Source: G020354025 sp964621455 (lineage in GTDB: Bacteria; Fidelibacterota; Marinisomatia; SCGC-AAA003-L08; TS1B11). Taken from it: a stretch of DNA of 64,000 bases. Both the position numbers and the translations under genes were made by a program. Positions 48,177 to 57,317 of the stretch are shown here, piece after piece (the first letter of the stretch is position 1; each line of letters begins with the position of its first letter). Location: the NCBI GenBank assembly GCA_964621455.1, contig CAZULW010000003.1, positions 1 through 64,000 of the forward strand, given 5' to 3'. Under the pieces are notes generated by a model. That model ran no database searches and was not told the DNA's origin. It worked only from the letters and a program-made list of their open reading frames with translations.

Positions 48177-48255
48177 CACCCACCCCATTCACTTCGTGAA
48201 GTCCCCTCCCTCGCTGAGGGAGGGGAAGCCGCCGAAGGCGGAGGGGTGGGTGCTT
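48177..48255. repeat. CACTTCGTGAAG/CCCTCCCTC element, copy C
   Basis: Third copy, upstream of TPR copy 2. Together with 48256-48394 (CCCGCCAATGGCGGGG words and a CTCTGTGG repeat arm at 48340-48394) it separates the TPR genes from nuoN. No intrinsic terminator is visible after nuoN. Confidence 0.7.
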
Positions 48256-48394
48256 ATCCCGCCAATGGCGGGGCAGTGAGAGGGGTGAGGTCACCTCCCA
48301 CATCAGCCGACCCCGGCTTTTTCTTATGATCTAATCCCATCTCCGCGTTCTCTGTGCTCCTTCGGCTTCGCTCAGGACATGTCTCTGTGGTTAA

Positions 48395-49837
48395 TTAAAA
48401 CAGGCTGCCAGCAGCAGCGACACTGCTTTTCACCAGCGTCATAGGAAAGATGCCAAATCCCAGTACAACCAGGACCAGGAGCAGGAATACAGGGATAGTA
48501 ACCCGGGGCAGGGGGATCGGCGTTTCATCGGCGGGTTCCTGCATGTACATGGCCACTACGGGACGCAGGTAGTAGTACACCGAGATGAGGTTGTTAAGGA
48601 CGGCAATCACCACCAGCCAGATATACCAGATATTCCCCGTATCAACCGCGGCGCTGAAAACAAAGTACTTGCCGAGGAAACCGGCAGTGGGCGGAAATCC
48701 CGCCAGGGACACCATGGCCAGGGCAAAGACGGCAGCCAGAAAAGGGCTCCGCCGCGCCAGACCCCGATAGCCGTGGATATCCAGGCTCGCTTCTTCTTCC
48801 CCTTCGACAAGCGCCACTACGCCGAAGGCACCCAGGGTGGTAACCGCGTAAACCGCCACGTAAAACATCATGCCGAAAGCACTGTCATAGGTGCCCACCA
48901 GGATCGCCATCGCCAGGTACCCGGCGTGGGCCACGCTGGAAAAAGCCAGCATACGTTTTATATTATTCTGCATGATGGCGGTAATATTTCCAACGGTCAT
49001 GGTGAGGGCGGCCAGGACCCATACTATCCCCCACCAGTGCTGGGTGGTAATGGCAAAAGAGGTGATTATGACCTTAAGGAAGGCGGCAAACCCCGCCACC
49101 TTGGGACCGGTGCTCAGAAAGGCGGTGATGGCGGTGGGGGCTCCCTCGTAAACGTCGGGTGCGTACATGTGGAACGGCACCAGGGCTACCTTGAATGCAA
49201 ATCCCACCATCAGCAGGCCAAAACCCGCCAGGGTCATGGCTGGTGAGAGCTGCTCGCCGGAAACGATGGACTGCCTGATAGCATCATAATGGGTGGCACC
49301 GGTGCTGCCATAGAGCAGGGCGATGCCGAACAGGAAGAACCCGGTGGAAAAGGCCCCCAGCAGCAGGTACTTAAGGCTTGCTTCGTTAGACCGTACCCGA
49401 TGACGATAAAATCCCACCAGGATGTACAACGGTATGGAGAGCAGCTCCAGCCCCAGAAAAAGTATCGTCAGGTCGTGGGCTTTGGCCATGAACATCATGC
49501 CGATGGTGGCGAAGAGGAGCAGGGCGTAATACTCCCCCCGCTCTTCCAGGCTCTTTCGCAGGTAGGGGACAGCGATGAGTATGGCCCCTGCCGCCGTAAT
49601 CAGAAAGACCACGTTGAAGAACCGGGAGAAGTGATCCACGGAGATCATGCCGTTGTAGAACTGTCCCTCGATAGGAAAGGCGAACTCCAGGACCAGTGCC
49701 AATGCGACCCCCCCCAGGGCCGTCCAGGCAAACCGAGCCCGCGGCGGCTCTTTCAGCACCTCCAGGATCAGGAGAACAAGCGCCGTGACCACCAGGGCCA
49801 GCTCGGGCAGGGTACTATTGAGATCGCTCCAGCTCAA
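48395..49837 (-). CDS. nuoN: NADH-quinone oxidoreductase subunit N
   Basis: This 480-residue antiporter-like subunit has about 14 membrane helices, with GLELLSIPLYILVGF (conserved Glu in TM5), GFAFKVALVPFHMYAPDVYEGAP and SVAHAGYLAMAI (Lys/His channel residues). It is the last nuo gene. The start is TTG with no visible ribosome site; a stop codon two codons upstream rules out a longer protein. It is separated from the antiporter gene by 115 bases, unlike the other tightly coupled nuo genes. Confidence 0.93.
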   Translation of the reverse strand: MSWSDLNSTLPELALVVTALVLLILEVLKEPPRARFAWTALGGVALALVLEFAFPIEGQFYNGMISVDHFSRFFNVVFLITAAGAILIAVPYLRKSLEERGEYYALLLFATIGMMFMAKAHDLTILFLGLELLSIPLYILVGFYRHRVRSNEASLKYLLLGAFSTGFFLFGIALLYGSTGATHYDAIRQSIVSGEQLSPAMTLAGFGLLMVGFAFKVALVPFHMYAPDVYEGAPTAITAFLSTGPKVAGFAAFLKVIITSFAITTQHWWGIVWVLAALTMTVGNITAIMQNNIKRMLAFSSVAHAGYLAMAILVGTYDSAFGMMFYVAVYAVTTLGAFGVVALVEGEEEASLDIHGYRGLARRSPFLAAVFALAMVSLAGFPPTAGFLGKYFVFSAAVDTGNIWYIWLVVIAVLNNLISVYYYLRPVVAMYMQEPADETPIPLPRVTIPVFLLLVLVVLGFGIFPMTLVKSSVAAAGSLF

Positions 49838-49952
49838 GGTCTATATGCTCATATAATCGTACTTGGCCGCCATGTGGACGGCCCCACCCGCAAGGCCTCA
49901 TCGGAGCGAGGACTCAAGTCTGTGGCGCATAGAATGTGGCTGAACATAACGG

Positions 49953-51443
49953 CTACCTCAAGAATACGAAGGTTACGAGAATATAGACGGGGATCAGGAT
50001 AAGCACCGACCAGAACATATAGCCGAAGAAACTGGGCATGGGGATCTTATTCTCTTCGGCGATGGAGCGAACCATGAAGTTGGGGGCGTTGCCGATGTAG
50101 GTATTGGCCCCCATGAAGACGGCTCCGAGGGAAATAGCAACCAGGAAGGTCTCGAAGGTCTGGAGCCGCGCGAGCAGGTCGCCCTCCGCGGCCGAGCCCG
50201 CCAGGAAGAGGGCCACCTCCCCCTCGGTCAGATGCAGCTTACCCAAGGCAGTGTTAAAGAAGGTAAGGTAAGTGGGGGCGTTGTCCAGGAAACTGCTCAG
50301 GATACCGGTGACCCAGAAGTAGTGCCACCGCTCTTCCACGTTGTCGATGATAAAGGCCATAGCCCCGTCTGAGCCGGCCCGGAGCATGGCCAGCGCCGGG
50401 ACGATGGTAATGAAGATGCCGGCGAACAGGTAGGCCACTTCTAGGATGGGGCCCCAGGTGAAGCCGTTGGCCTCCCGCAGCTCCTGCCGGGTGGTCCTGA
50501 GGGACAGTACCAGCATGAGGATGATACCCAGGTTGCGATAAATATCCTGCAATGGAATGTGAACCCCCAGTATGGAGACCTCGGCCAGTTCCAGGGTGCC
50601 GCTCATGTAGACCAGGGCCAGGACACCACCCAAAAAGAGAAAATTGTGCACGCCTTCCAGGCGGATGGGTTCGCCACCCTCGGTTGTGGGACGGGTTCCA
50701 CCCTCACGTTTGAGAAAAAAGCTGTCCAGCAGGTAGAAAATGGTCAGCAGGATCAGGACCACGAAGCTCATTGGCACGATTAACCGCAGGGTCCAGAAGA
50801 AGGGCACCCCGTGGATAAAGCCGAGCAGGAGGGGCGGATCACCCAGGGGGGTGAGCGAGCCGCCGATATTGGCCACCAGGAAGATGAAGAAGATAATGAT
50901 ATGCTTCTTGTTTTTCCGCCAGGCGTTGGCCCGGATGACGGGTCGGATGAGCAGCATGGCTGCACCGGTGGTGCCCACCCAGCTGGCCAGCAGGGTTCCG
51001 ATCAGCAGCAGGACGGTGTTCACCGCCGGGGTACCCACGAGTGTGCCACGGAGCACAATCCCACCGCCTATGGTAAACAGGCCCCACAGGACGATGATGA
51101 AGGGGATGTAATCCACCAGGATGATATGAACAATCTCGTAGAAGGCCGCCCCCCGGTAGACAATAAGAAACGGGACCGCGAAGATAATAGCCCAGGCGGC
51201 CGAGATTTTGGGGAAGTGGTGGTGCCAGAAGGTAGGGGCTGCCAGGGGGAAAATAGCAATGGAGAGCAAGATGCCGATAAAGGGTATAACGCTCCACAAC
51301 GGCAGGAAGCGTCCCAGGTGCTCGCCACCTCCTTCGGCCTCGGTGGAAGCCAGGGCCAGGACCGGGACCACCAGGGTTAACAGCAGCACGCCCAGCCATC
51401 TTTTCAATGTACAGCGATCTGCATGTCGTTTAGTCCGGTTCAC
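49953..51443 (-). CDS. NhaD-like Na+/H+ antiporter (ion transporter superfamily)
   Basis: The 496-residue membrane protein has about 11-12 helices. The N-terminus carries a signal-like helix (about 15-32). Motifs of the NhaD/ArsB type are visible: WVGTTGAAMLLIRPVI, NIGGSLTPLGDPPLLLGF, SSFLDNAPTYLTFF and NTYIGNAPNFMVRSIAEE. These duplicated discontinuous-helix motifs bind Na+ in relatives. It starts at GTG overlapping nuoM by four bases (GTGA) with AGGGAG upstream, so it is translated with Complex I. It may recycle sodium against the proton gradient made by the complex; this is inference. Confidence 0.85.
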   Translation of the reverse strand: MNRTKRHADRCTLKRWLGVLLLTLVVPVLALASTEAEGGGEHLGRFLPLWSVIPFIGILLSIAIFPLAAPTFWHHHFPKISAAWAIIFAVPFLIVYRGAAFYEIVHIILVDYIPFIIVLWGLFTIGGGIVLRGTLVGTPAVNTVLLLIGTLLASWVGTTGAAMLLIRPVIRANAWRKNKKHIIIFFIFLVANIGGSLTPLGDPPLLLGFIHGVPFFWTLRLIVPMSFVVLILLTIFYLLDSFFLKREGGTRPTTEGGEPIRLEGVHNFLFLGGVLALVYMSGTLELAEVSILGVHIPLQDIYRNLGIILMLVLSLRTTRQELREANGFTWGPILEVAYLFAGIFITIVPALAMLRAGSDGAMAFIIDNVEERWHYFWVTGILSSFLDNAPTYLTFFNTALGKLHLTEGEVALFLAGSAAEGDLLARLQTFETFLVAISLGAVFMGANTYIGNAPNFMVRSIAEENKIPMPSFFGYMFWSVLILIPVYILVTFVFLR

Positions 51444-53017
51444 TTATTCTCCCTATCACTTATAATGGTCTGCCTGTCGGCCTGGACGGTTTCTGCCGGG
51501 GCAACCGCCTGCCGGTAGTTGTTCACCAGGGTCGTCACCGACGGTTCAATGCGCTTAAGAAAAGGCTGGGGGTATACACCCAGCATGACGATCATGGCCA
51601 GCACCGGCAGCATCACCGCCCACTCACGGCGGGTCAGGTCCAGCAGCCTTGAGCCCCCGCCAGCCTCCTCACCCCCACTTATTGCAACCGCGGGCGGGCC
51701 AAAAAAGACGCGGTGTACCAGCCAGAGCATGTAAATCGCCGACAAGATAACGCCCACTACCGCCAGCACCGCGGCGGCGGGCTGCGTACTAAAGCTCCCT
51801 ACGATGATCAGAAACTCACCTACGAAGCCATTCAATCCCGGCAGGCCGATGCTGGCCAGGGTTACGATGATAAACACCGCCGCGTAGCGGGGCATGAGGC
51901 CGGCCAGGCCGCCGTAGTCGGCTATCTGGCGGGTGTGGGTCCGTTCGTAGATCATCCCTATCAGCAGGAATAGGGCGCCGGTGGAAAGGCCGTGGTTCAC
52001 CATCTGGATGATGCCGCCGGATACCGATTGCAGGCTGAGGGCGAAAATGCCCAGCACCACGAACCCCAGGTGGCTCACGCTGGAATAGGCCACCAGCTTC
52101 TTCATATCCGGTTGGACCATGGCAACCAGGGCACCGTAAATAATCCCCACCACCGCCAGGGCAACAATAAGCGGCGTGAACCGGGCGGTGGCATCCGGGA
52201 ACATAGGCAGGCAGTAGCGCAGGAAGCCGAAGCCCCCCATCTTCAGTAGGATGGCGGCCAGAATAACCGAGCCGGGAGTGGGGGCCTCCACGTGGGCATC
52301 CGGCAGCCAGGTATGGAAGGGGAAAAGGGGCACCTTGATGGCGAAACTCAGGGCAAAGGCCAGGAACATCCAAGTCTGGGTCGCGGGGGCAAGTTTCAGG
52401 GTGGCCAGGTCCGGGTAGCTGGTGGTGTAATACCCCAGCTGCGCGTTGCCCTGGTGATAGAGGGCGAAAATGGCCACCAGCATGAGCAGGCTGCCCAGCA
52501 TGGTGAACAGCACAAACTTGATGGAGGCGTACACCCGGTTCTCTCCGCCCCAGATTCCGATGATGAAGTACATGGGAATCAGCATGGCCTCCCAGAAAAT
52601 GTAGAAGAGGAACAGGTCCAGGGCACCGAACACCCCCAGCATCGCCGTCTCCATCACCAGCAGGGCCACCATGAACCCTTTTACCCGCCGGTGTACCGTA
52701 TCAAAAGCCGATAAAATAGTTATCGGGGTGATGAAGGTGGTAAGCATCACCAGCAGCAGGCTGATGCCGTCAATCCCCACGTGGTAGCTGATCCCGAAAT
52801 TGGGTATCCACGGTATCCGCTCGACATACTGGAAAGCGTCGCCGGTTACGAATCCTTTGAAGCAGAAATAGGACAGCACAAAGGCAGCCAGCGACGTCCC
52901 CAGGGCCACCCGCCGGATGAGGTCCCGCCGGGCTTCCGACATGAAAAGGATAATCCCGGCCCCAGCGGTGGGGAGGAAGATAATCAGGGTCAGGAGATGT
53001 TGCTCAATCCAGTCCAT
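51440..53017 (-). CDS. nuoM: NADH-quinone oxidoreductase subunit M
   Basis: The 525-residue antiporter-like proton channel has about 14 helices. Markers are YHVGIDGISLLLVMLTTF, WEAMLIPMYFIIGIWGGENR (essential Glu), FAIKVPLFPFHTWLPDAHVEAPT and the AYSSVSHLGFVVLG loop. It starts in a TGATG one-base overlap with nuoL. Confidence 0.96.
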   Translation of the reverse strand: MDWIEQHLLTLIIFLPTAGAGIILFMSEARRDLIRRVALGTSLAAFVLSYFCFKGFVTGDAFQYVERIPWIPNFGISYHVGIDGISLLLVMLTTFITPITILSAFDTVHRRVKGFMVALLVMETAMLGVFGALDLFLFYIFWEAMLIPMYFIIGIWGGENRVYASIKFVLFTMLGSLLMLVAIFALYHQGNAQLGYYTTSYPDLATLKLAPATQTWMFLAFALSFAIKVPLFPFHTWLPDAHVEAPTPGSVILAAILLKMGGFGFLRYCLPMFPDATARFTPLIVALAVVGIIYGALVAMVQPDMKKLVAYSSVSHLGFVVLGIFALSLQSVSGGIIQMVNHGLSTGALFLLIGMIYERTHTRQIADYGGLAGLMPRYAAVFIIVTLASIGLPGLNGFVGEFLIIVGSFSTQPAAAVLAVVGVILSAIYMLWLVHRVFFGPPAVAISGGEEAGGGSRLLDLTRREWAVMLPVLAMIVMLGVYPQPFLKRIEPSVTTLVNNYRQAVAPAETVQADRQTIISDRENK

Positions 53018-54933
53018 CAGTCAATATACAGATAAATCAGGATGAAGATAACCCCCAGCAGGATAATGGAGGCGTAGTGCTGAATCAGGCCGCTTTGAAC
53101 CCGGCGGATGACACCGCTGATCCTGGCAATAGCGTGACCGCTGCCGTTGACCACCCCGTCCACCACCTGAACGTCAAACCATTTCCACAGGACCTCCGCC
53201 AGTGCCTGAAAGGGCCGTACCAGCAGCAGGTGGTAGGCTTCATCAACGAAGTACTTATTATAGGAGAGGTGATAGAGGATCCCCAGTCGGCGGGCCAGGT
53301 CGTCTGCCACGGTCGGCTGCTGGACATATAGCCGGTAGGCATAATACACCCCTCCCAGGACCATCACAGTGCTCACCCCCATGAGCAGGAGTTCAAGCCC
53401 GTGTAAGGGATGATGGGCCGCCGCCCCGAGCGCGGTGTAACTGGCCAGCACCGGCTCAAGGAAATGGTGGAACCGGTTGATTCCCCCCAGCGCAGCCGGG
53501 ACACCCACATAGCCTCCGAAAATGGACAGGAACGCCAGCAGGACAAGAGGGATGGTCATTACCGATGGGGACTCGTGGGGCTGGTGGGCACCCTCCCACG
53601 CGGCCTTCCCGTAGAAGGCGCGGAAGAGAAGCCGGAACATATAGAAAGCGGTGAGGCCGGCCGTAATGACACCCATCAGCCAGATCCAGCTGAAACCCTC
53701 GTGCCGGCTGAAGGCCGCCCAGAGGACCTCGTCTTTGCTGAAAAAGCCTGACAGGCCCGGAATACCGGCGATGGCCAGCACCCCCACCAGCATGGTCCAG
53801 TGGGTCGTAGGCAGGCGCTCTTTCAGGCCGCCCATCTTGCCCAGGTCCTGCTCACCCTTGAGGCCGTGAATGACGCTGCCGGCCCCCAAGAACAGGAGGC
53901 CTTTGAAAAAGGCGTGGGTCATCAGGTGAAAGATCCCGGCAGAAAACGCGCCCACCCCCACGGCGGTAAACATGTACCCAATCTGGCTGATGGTGGAGTA
54001 GGCCAACACCTTTTTGATATCGTTCTGGGTGATGGCAATGGTGGCGGCAAAGAAAGCCGTCAGGATACCGATAGTGGCCACGGTTGTCATGGTGACAGGC
54101 GCCAGGCTGAAGAGTACGCTGTTGCGGGCGATGAGGTATACCCCGGCGGTGACCATGGTGGCGGCGTGGATGAGGGCTGACACGGGCGTGGGACCGGCCA
54201 TGGCGTCCGGCAGCCAGACATAGAGGGGTATCTGCGCCGACTTGCCCACCGCTCCCAGGAACAGCAGCAGGGTAACGGCGGTGAAGAAGCCGCGGCCCAC
54301 CTGGGCTCCCGGCCCTGCCCCGGCGATCTCACTGATGCTCAGAGTACCGAACTGATGGTACAGGAAGATCAGGGCGACGATGAAGCCCGCGTCGCCGATG
54401 CGATTGATAACGAAGGCCTTCAGCCCGGCCCGGGCCTTGGCCTCGTCCTCGAACCAGAAGCCGATGAGCAAGTACGAGCACAGCCCGACTCCCTCCCAGC
54501 CTAGGAACATCAGCACCAGGTTGTCGGCTAGCACCAGGTTAAGCATCATGAAAGTGAACAGGTTCAGGAAGGAAAAGTAGCGCCTGACGCCCGGGTCGCC
54601 GCGCATGTAGCCGATGGAGTAGATATGGATCAGCAGGCCCACACCGCTGACCACCAGGGTCATGACAGCGGCCAGGGGATCAAACCAGTAGCCCACCTGG
54701 ATGTTCAGCTCACCGACGGGAATCCACGAGAAGAGGGTCTGGGTGAAGAGGCGTTCCTCAACCGGCAGTGCCAACAGGGCCAGCAGGAGCTGGGCACTCA
54801 CGAGGAAGGAACCCAGGACGGCCAGGGAAGCAACCAGGCCGCTCTGCTTCTCCGACAACCACCGCCCTGCCAGGCCATTGATCAGGAATCCCAGCAGGGG
54901 AAAGAGGGTAACAAGATAAAGGGTGTCGGCCAT
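53017..54933 (-). CDS. nuoL: NADH-quinone oxidoreductase subunit L
   Basis: The 638-residue distal proton channel has about 16 helices and a C-terminal lateral helix region. LGWEGVGLCSYLLIGFW, GKSAQIPLYVWLPDAMAGPTPVSALIHAATMV and AYSTISQIGYM are the conserved Glu, Lys and His bearing segments. It overlaps nuoK and nuoM by one base each. Confidence 0.96.
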   Translation of the reverse strand: MADTLYLVTLFPLLGFLINGLAGRWLSEKQSGLVASLAVLGSFLVSAQLLLALLALPVEERLFTQTLFSWIPVGELNIQVGYWFDPLAAVMTLVVSGVGLLIHIYSIGYMRGDPGVRRYFSFLNLFTFMMLNLVLADNLVLMFLGWEGVGLCSYLLIGFWFEDEAKARAGLKAFVINRIGDAGFIVALIFLYHQFGTLSISEIAGAGPGAQVGRGFFTAVTLLLFLGAVGKSAQIPLYVWLPDAMAGPTPVSALIHAATMVTAGVYLIARNSVLFSLAPVTMTTVATIGILTAFFAATIAITQNDIKKVLAYSTISQIGYMFTAVGVGAFSAGIFHLMTHAFFKGLLFLGAGSVIHGLKGEQDLGKMGGLKERLPTTHWTMLVGVLAIAGIPGLSGFFSKDEVLWAAFSRHEGFSWIWLMGVITAGLTAFYMFRLLFRAFYGKAAWEGAHQPHESPSVMTIPLVLLAFLSIFGGYVGVPAALGGINRFHHFLEPVLASYTALGAAAHHPLHGLELLLMGVSTVMVLGGVYYAYRLYVQQPTVADDLARRLGILYHLSYNKYFVDEAYHLLLVRPFQALAEVLWKWFDVQVVDGVVNGSGHAIARISGVIRRVQSGLIQHYASIILLGVIFILIYLYID

Positions 54934-55238
54934 CAGTGCTTCATTATATGAATTTCGGATATGTCAGAGGTGCGCAGGTTGCGGAAAAGGGAAATAATAA
55001 TAGCCAGGCCCACCGCCACTTCCGCCGCCGCCAGGGTCATGATGAAGAAGACGAACACCTGGCCGTCTACGCTGCCGCGGTAGCGGGAGAAGGCGACGAA
55101 GGCCAGGTTCACCGCATTGAGCATTATCTCCACGCTCATAAAGACGATGATGGCGTTGCGCCGGAAGAGGACGCCAACCACACCGATGGTGAACAGGAGT
55201 CCGGCAAAGGCGATAATATGATATAAGGGGACAACCAT
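54933..55238 (-). CDS. nuoK: NADH-quinone oxidoreductase subunit K
   Basis: The 101-residue subunit has three membrane helices; the conserved glutamates lie in FMSVEIMLNAVNLAF and AAAEVAVGLAI. Normal length. It lies three bases after nuoJ. Confidence 0.95.
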   Translation of the reverse strand: MVVPLYHIIAFAGLLFTIGVVGVLFRRNAIIVFMSVEIMLNAVNLAFVAFSRYRGSVDGQVFVFFIMTLAAAEVAVGLAIIISLFRNLRTSDISEIHIMKH

Positions 55239-55241
55239 CGC

Positions 55242-55745
55242 CTAGACCCTCTTCTTGGCCAGAAAGACCGTACCCACCAGGGCCACCGTCAGCAGCAGGG
55301 AGGCGATTTCAAAAGGCAGCAGGAAGCGGGTGAACAGGGCCTCGCCCACATTGGCCACGCTGCCCAACCGGGCTACATCTTCTGCGGGGGACGTCAGGAG
55401 TACCCGTGCCCCTTGTCCGATCAGCAGCATGAACAAGCCAATAAAAATCAAAGCTATGAGACCAAACCACCAGCGGTCCGGGTGGACAAGGCCGGGGCGG
55501 GGCCGGTCGGACTGGACATTCAGCAGCATGACTACGAACAGGAACAGGACCATGATGGCTCCGGCGTAGACCAGCACCTGTAGGACCCCGATGAAGTAGG
55601 CCTCCAACAGAAAATACATGGCCGCCAGGTTCATGAAAGCGAAGACCAGGCCTACCACACTGTAGATGGGATTACGGTTCAGCACCACAAACAGGCTGGC
55701 CCCCAGCAGGAGGGCGGCAAAAATGTAGAATAGGACAGTAGTCAT
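55242..55745 (-). CDS. nuoJ: NADH-quinone oxidoreductase subunit J
   Basis: This 167-residue protein has five membrane helices. NPIYSVVGLVFAFMNLAAMYFLLEA and the pi-bulge helix QVLVYAGAIMVLFLFVVML are the family hallmarks. It overlaps nuoI by four bases. Confidence 0.95.
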   Translation of the reverse strand: MTTVLFYIFAALLLGASLFVVLNRNPIYSVVGLVFAFMNLAAMYFLLEAYFIGVLQVLVYAGAIMVLFLFVVMLLNVQSDRPRPGLVHPDRWWFGLIALIFIGLFMLLIGQGARVLLTSPAEDVARLGSVANVGEALFTRFLLPFEIASLLLTVALVGTVFLAKKRV

Positions 55746-56275
55746 CGGTCTATTGGCACCACAATCTTTTCCCCCCGGTTGTGACGCTCATAGATATTCC
55801 CATCCCTGGTCAGGTCGTACACTCCCAACAGTCCTTCCTTGTCAATCATCAGACTGCCCCGTGTATAGGCGCTAAAGTCGTATATCTCAGTCAGCTCGAT
55901 GGCATCCTTGGGGCAGGCGATCTCGCAGAAGCCGCAGAAAATACACTGCAACAGGTTGATTTCAAACCTAACCGGATACCGCTCCGCCCCGTCTTCCCAG
56001 GGTGCCGCCGAGGGTTCGATATTAATACAGCGCGCGGGGCAGGCGGTGGCGCACATCTCACAGGCCACGCACTTGATCCGTTCGTCCTCGTACCTGTTAA
56101 GCCGGTGCAGCCCCCGATAGCCTTCCGGGGGCACGTGTCTCTTCTCCGGATACTGGATGGTATCCTTCCGCTTGAAAATCCGGCCCAGGGTGATGAACAG
56201 GCCCTGCAATACCGCCGGGATATAGAAACGGTCCCAGAATTTCGGCTCATAGGTTCGCAGAATGGTGGCCATCAC
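55742..56275 (-). CDS. nuoI: NADH-quinone oxidoreductase subunit I
   Basis: The 177-residue ferredoxin-like subunit has two [4Fe-4S] motifs, CVACEMCATACPARC and CIFCGFCEIACPKDA, carrying clusters N6a and N6b. The N-terminus is amphipathic for membrane contact. It lies 16 bases after nuoH. Confidence 0.96.
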   Translation of the reverse strand: MMATILRTYEPKFWDRFYIPAVLQGLFITLGRIFKRKDTIQYPEKRHVPPEGYRGLHRLNRYEDERIKCVACEMCATACPARCINIEPSAAPWEDGAERYPVRFEINLLQCIFCGFCEIACPKDAIELTEIYDFSAYTRGSLMIDKEGLLGVYDLTRDGNIYERHNRGEKIVVPIDR

Positions 56276-56291
56276 ATTACCCCGCCGTTCT

Positions 56292-57317
56292 CTATGCCCT
56301 CAACGCCATCCATATGCCGACGGCGAAAATGTTCACCAGGCCCAGGGGCAGCAGGACCTTCCACCCCAGGCGCATAAGCTGGTCGTATCGGAACCGGGGG
56401 AAGGTCCATCGCACCCAGATATACAGAAAGAGAAAGAAGCCCACCTTGAAGACGAAGGCCAGGACAGAGAGGATAACCCCCCAGTTACCCAGGGCCGCCT
56501 CGTCAACAAAGGGGATATCCCAGCCGCCGAAGAAAAGGCACACCATGAAAGCGGCGGCGGTGATCATGTTGGTGTATTCCGACATGAAGAACATGGTGAA
56601 TTTGAAGCTGGAGTATTCCGTGTGATACCCCCCCACCAGCTCCTGCTCGGCCTCGGTGAGATCGAAGGGGAGGCGGTTGGTCTCGGCAAAGATAGCTACC
56701 AGGAACACCAGGGCCGCCAGGGGCTGTTTCCAGAAGTTCCAGCTGGTGGCCTGCTGGTGGTCTACAATTTCGTTAAAGGTGAGCCCACCGCTGACCATGA
56801 TCACGCCGATGATGGCCAGGCCCATGGCCAGCTCGTAGCTGATCAGCTGGGCCGAGGAGCGCAGGCCCCCTAGAAGGGGATACTTGCTTCCTGAGCTCCA
56901 CCCCGCCAGAACCAGCCCGTACACTCCTACCGATGTGAGGGCCAGGATATACAGCAGGCCGATGTTGATATCCGCTACCTGCAGCTTCACGGTATGCCCG
57001 GCGATCTCCAGCGGTGCTCCGAAAGGAATCACCGCGAAAGTCATGAACGCCGGTATCATGGTGATCACCGGGGCCAGCAGGTAGATGGGCCTGTTCGCGT
57101 TGTTGGGAATTACATCCTCTTTGAGCAGGAACTTGAGGCCGTCGGCTACCGGCTGCAGCAGGCCCCCGGGACCTACCCGGTTGGGCCCCAGGCGATATTG
57201 GATGAAACCGGAAATCCGCCGCTCGGCCAGGATCATAACCATAACCGTAGCAAGGATACCTGCAAATACCACTACCACTTTGATCAAGGTAGCCAGAATG
57301 TCAAAGGTATCCATCAT
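56292..57317 (-). CDS. nuoH: NADH-quinone oxidoreductase subunit H
   Basis: The 341-residue membrane anchor has about eight helices at the quinone site. RRISGFIQYRLGPNRVGPGGLLQ, FAETNRLPFDLTEAEQELVGGYHTEYS and FLWIRWTFPRFRYDQLM-type ending (here IWVRWTFPRFRYDQLM) are typical. It overlaps nuoG by four bases. Confidence 0.96.
   Translation of the reverse strand: MMDTFDILATLIKVVVVFAGILATVMVMILAERRISGFIQYRLGPNRVGPGGLLQPVADGLKFLLKEDVIPNNANRPIYLLAPVITMIPAFMTFAVIPFGAPLEIAGHTVKLQVADINIGLLYILALTSVGVYGLVLAGWSSGSKYPLLGGLRSSAQLISYELAMGLAIIGVIMVSGGLTFNEIVDHQQATSWNFWKQPLAALVFLVAIFAETNRLPFDLTEAEQELVGGYHTEYSSFKFTMFFMSEYTNMITAAAFMVCLFFGGWDIPFVDEAALGNWGVILSVLAFVFKVGFFLFLYIWVRWTFPRFRYDQLMRLGWKVLLPLGLVNIFAVGIWMALRA

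Larger units (their letters stand above)
46185..48256. repeat. Tandem duplication of about 1.08 kb
   Basis: Unit 1 (46185 to about 47175) and unit 2 (47269 to about 48256) align with a constant offset of about 1081-1084 bases. The roughly 350 bases covering 46820-47176 and 47901-48257 look identical. The middle, encoding TPRs, has diverged. Each unit ends in an element B or C copy. The pattern suggests a recent duplication or ongoing gene conversion of the 5' ends. Confidence 0.85.

Noticed and set aside
46105..48255. CRISPR-like array from the three regular repeats
   Set aside because: The repeats are about 80 bases, about 1 kb apart and separated by genes. There are no short unique spacers and no cas genes.
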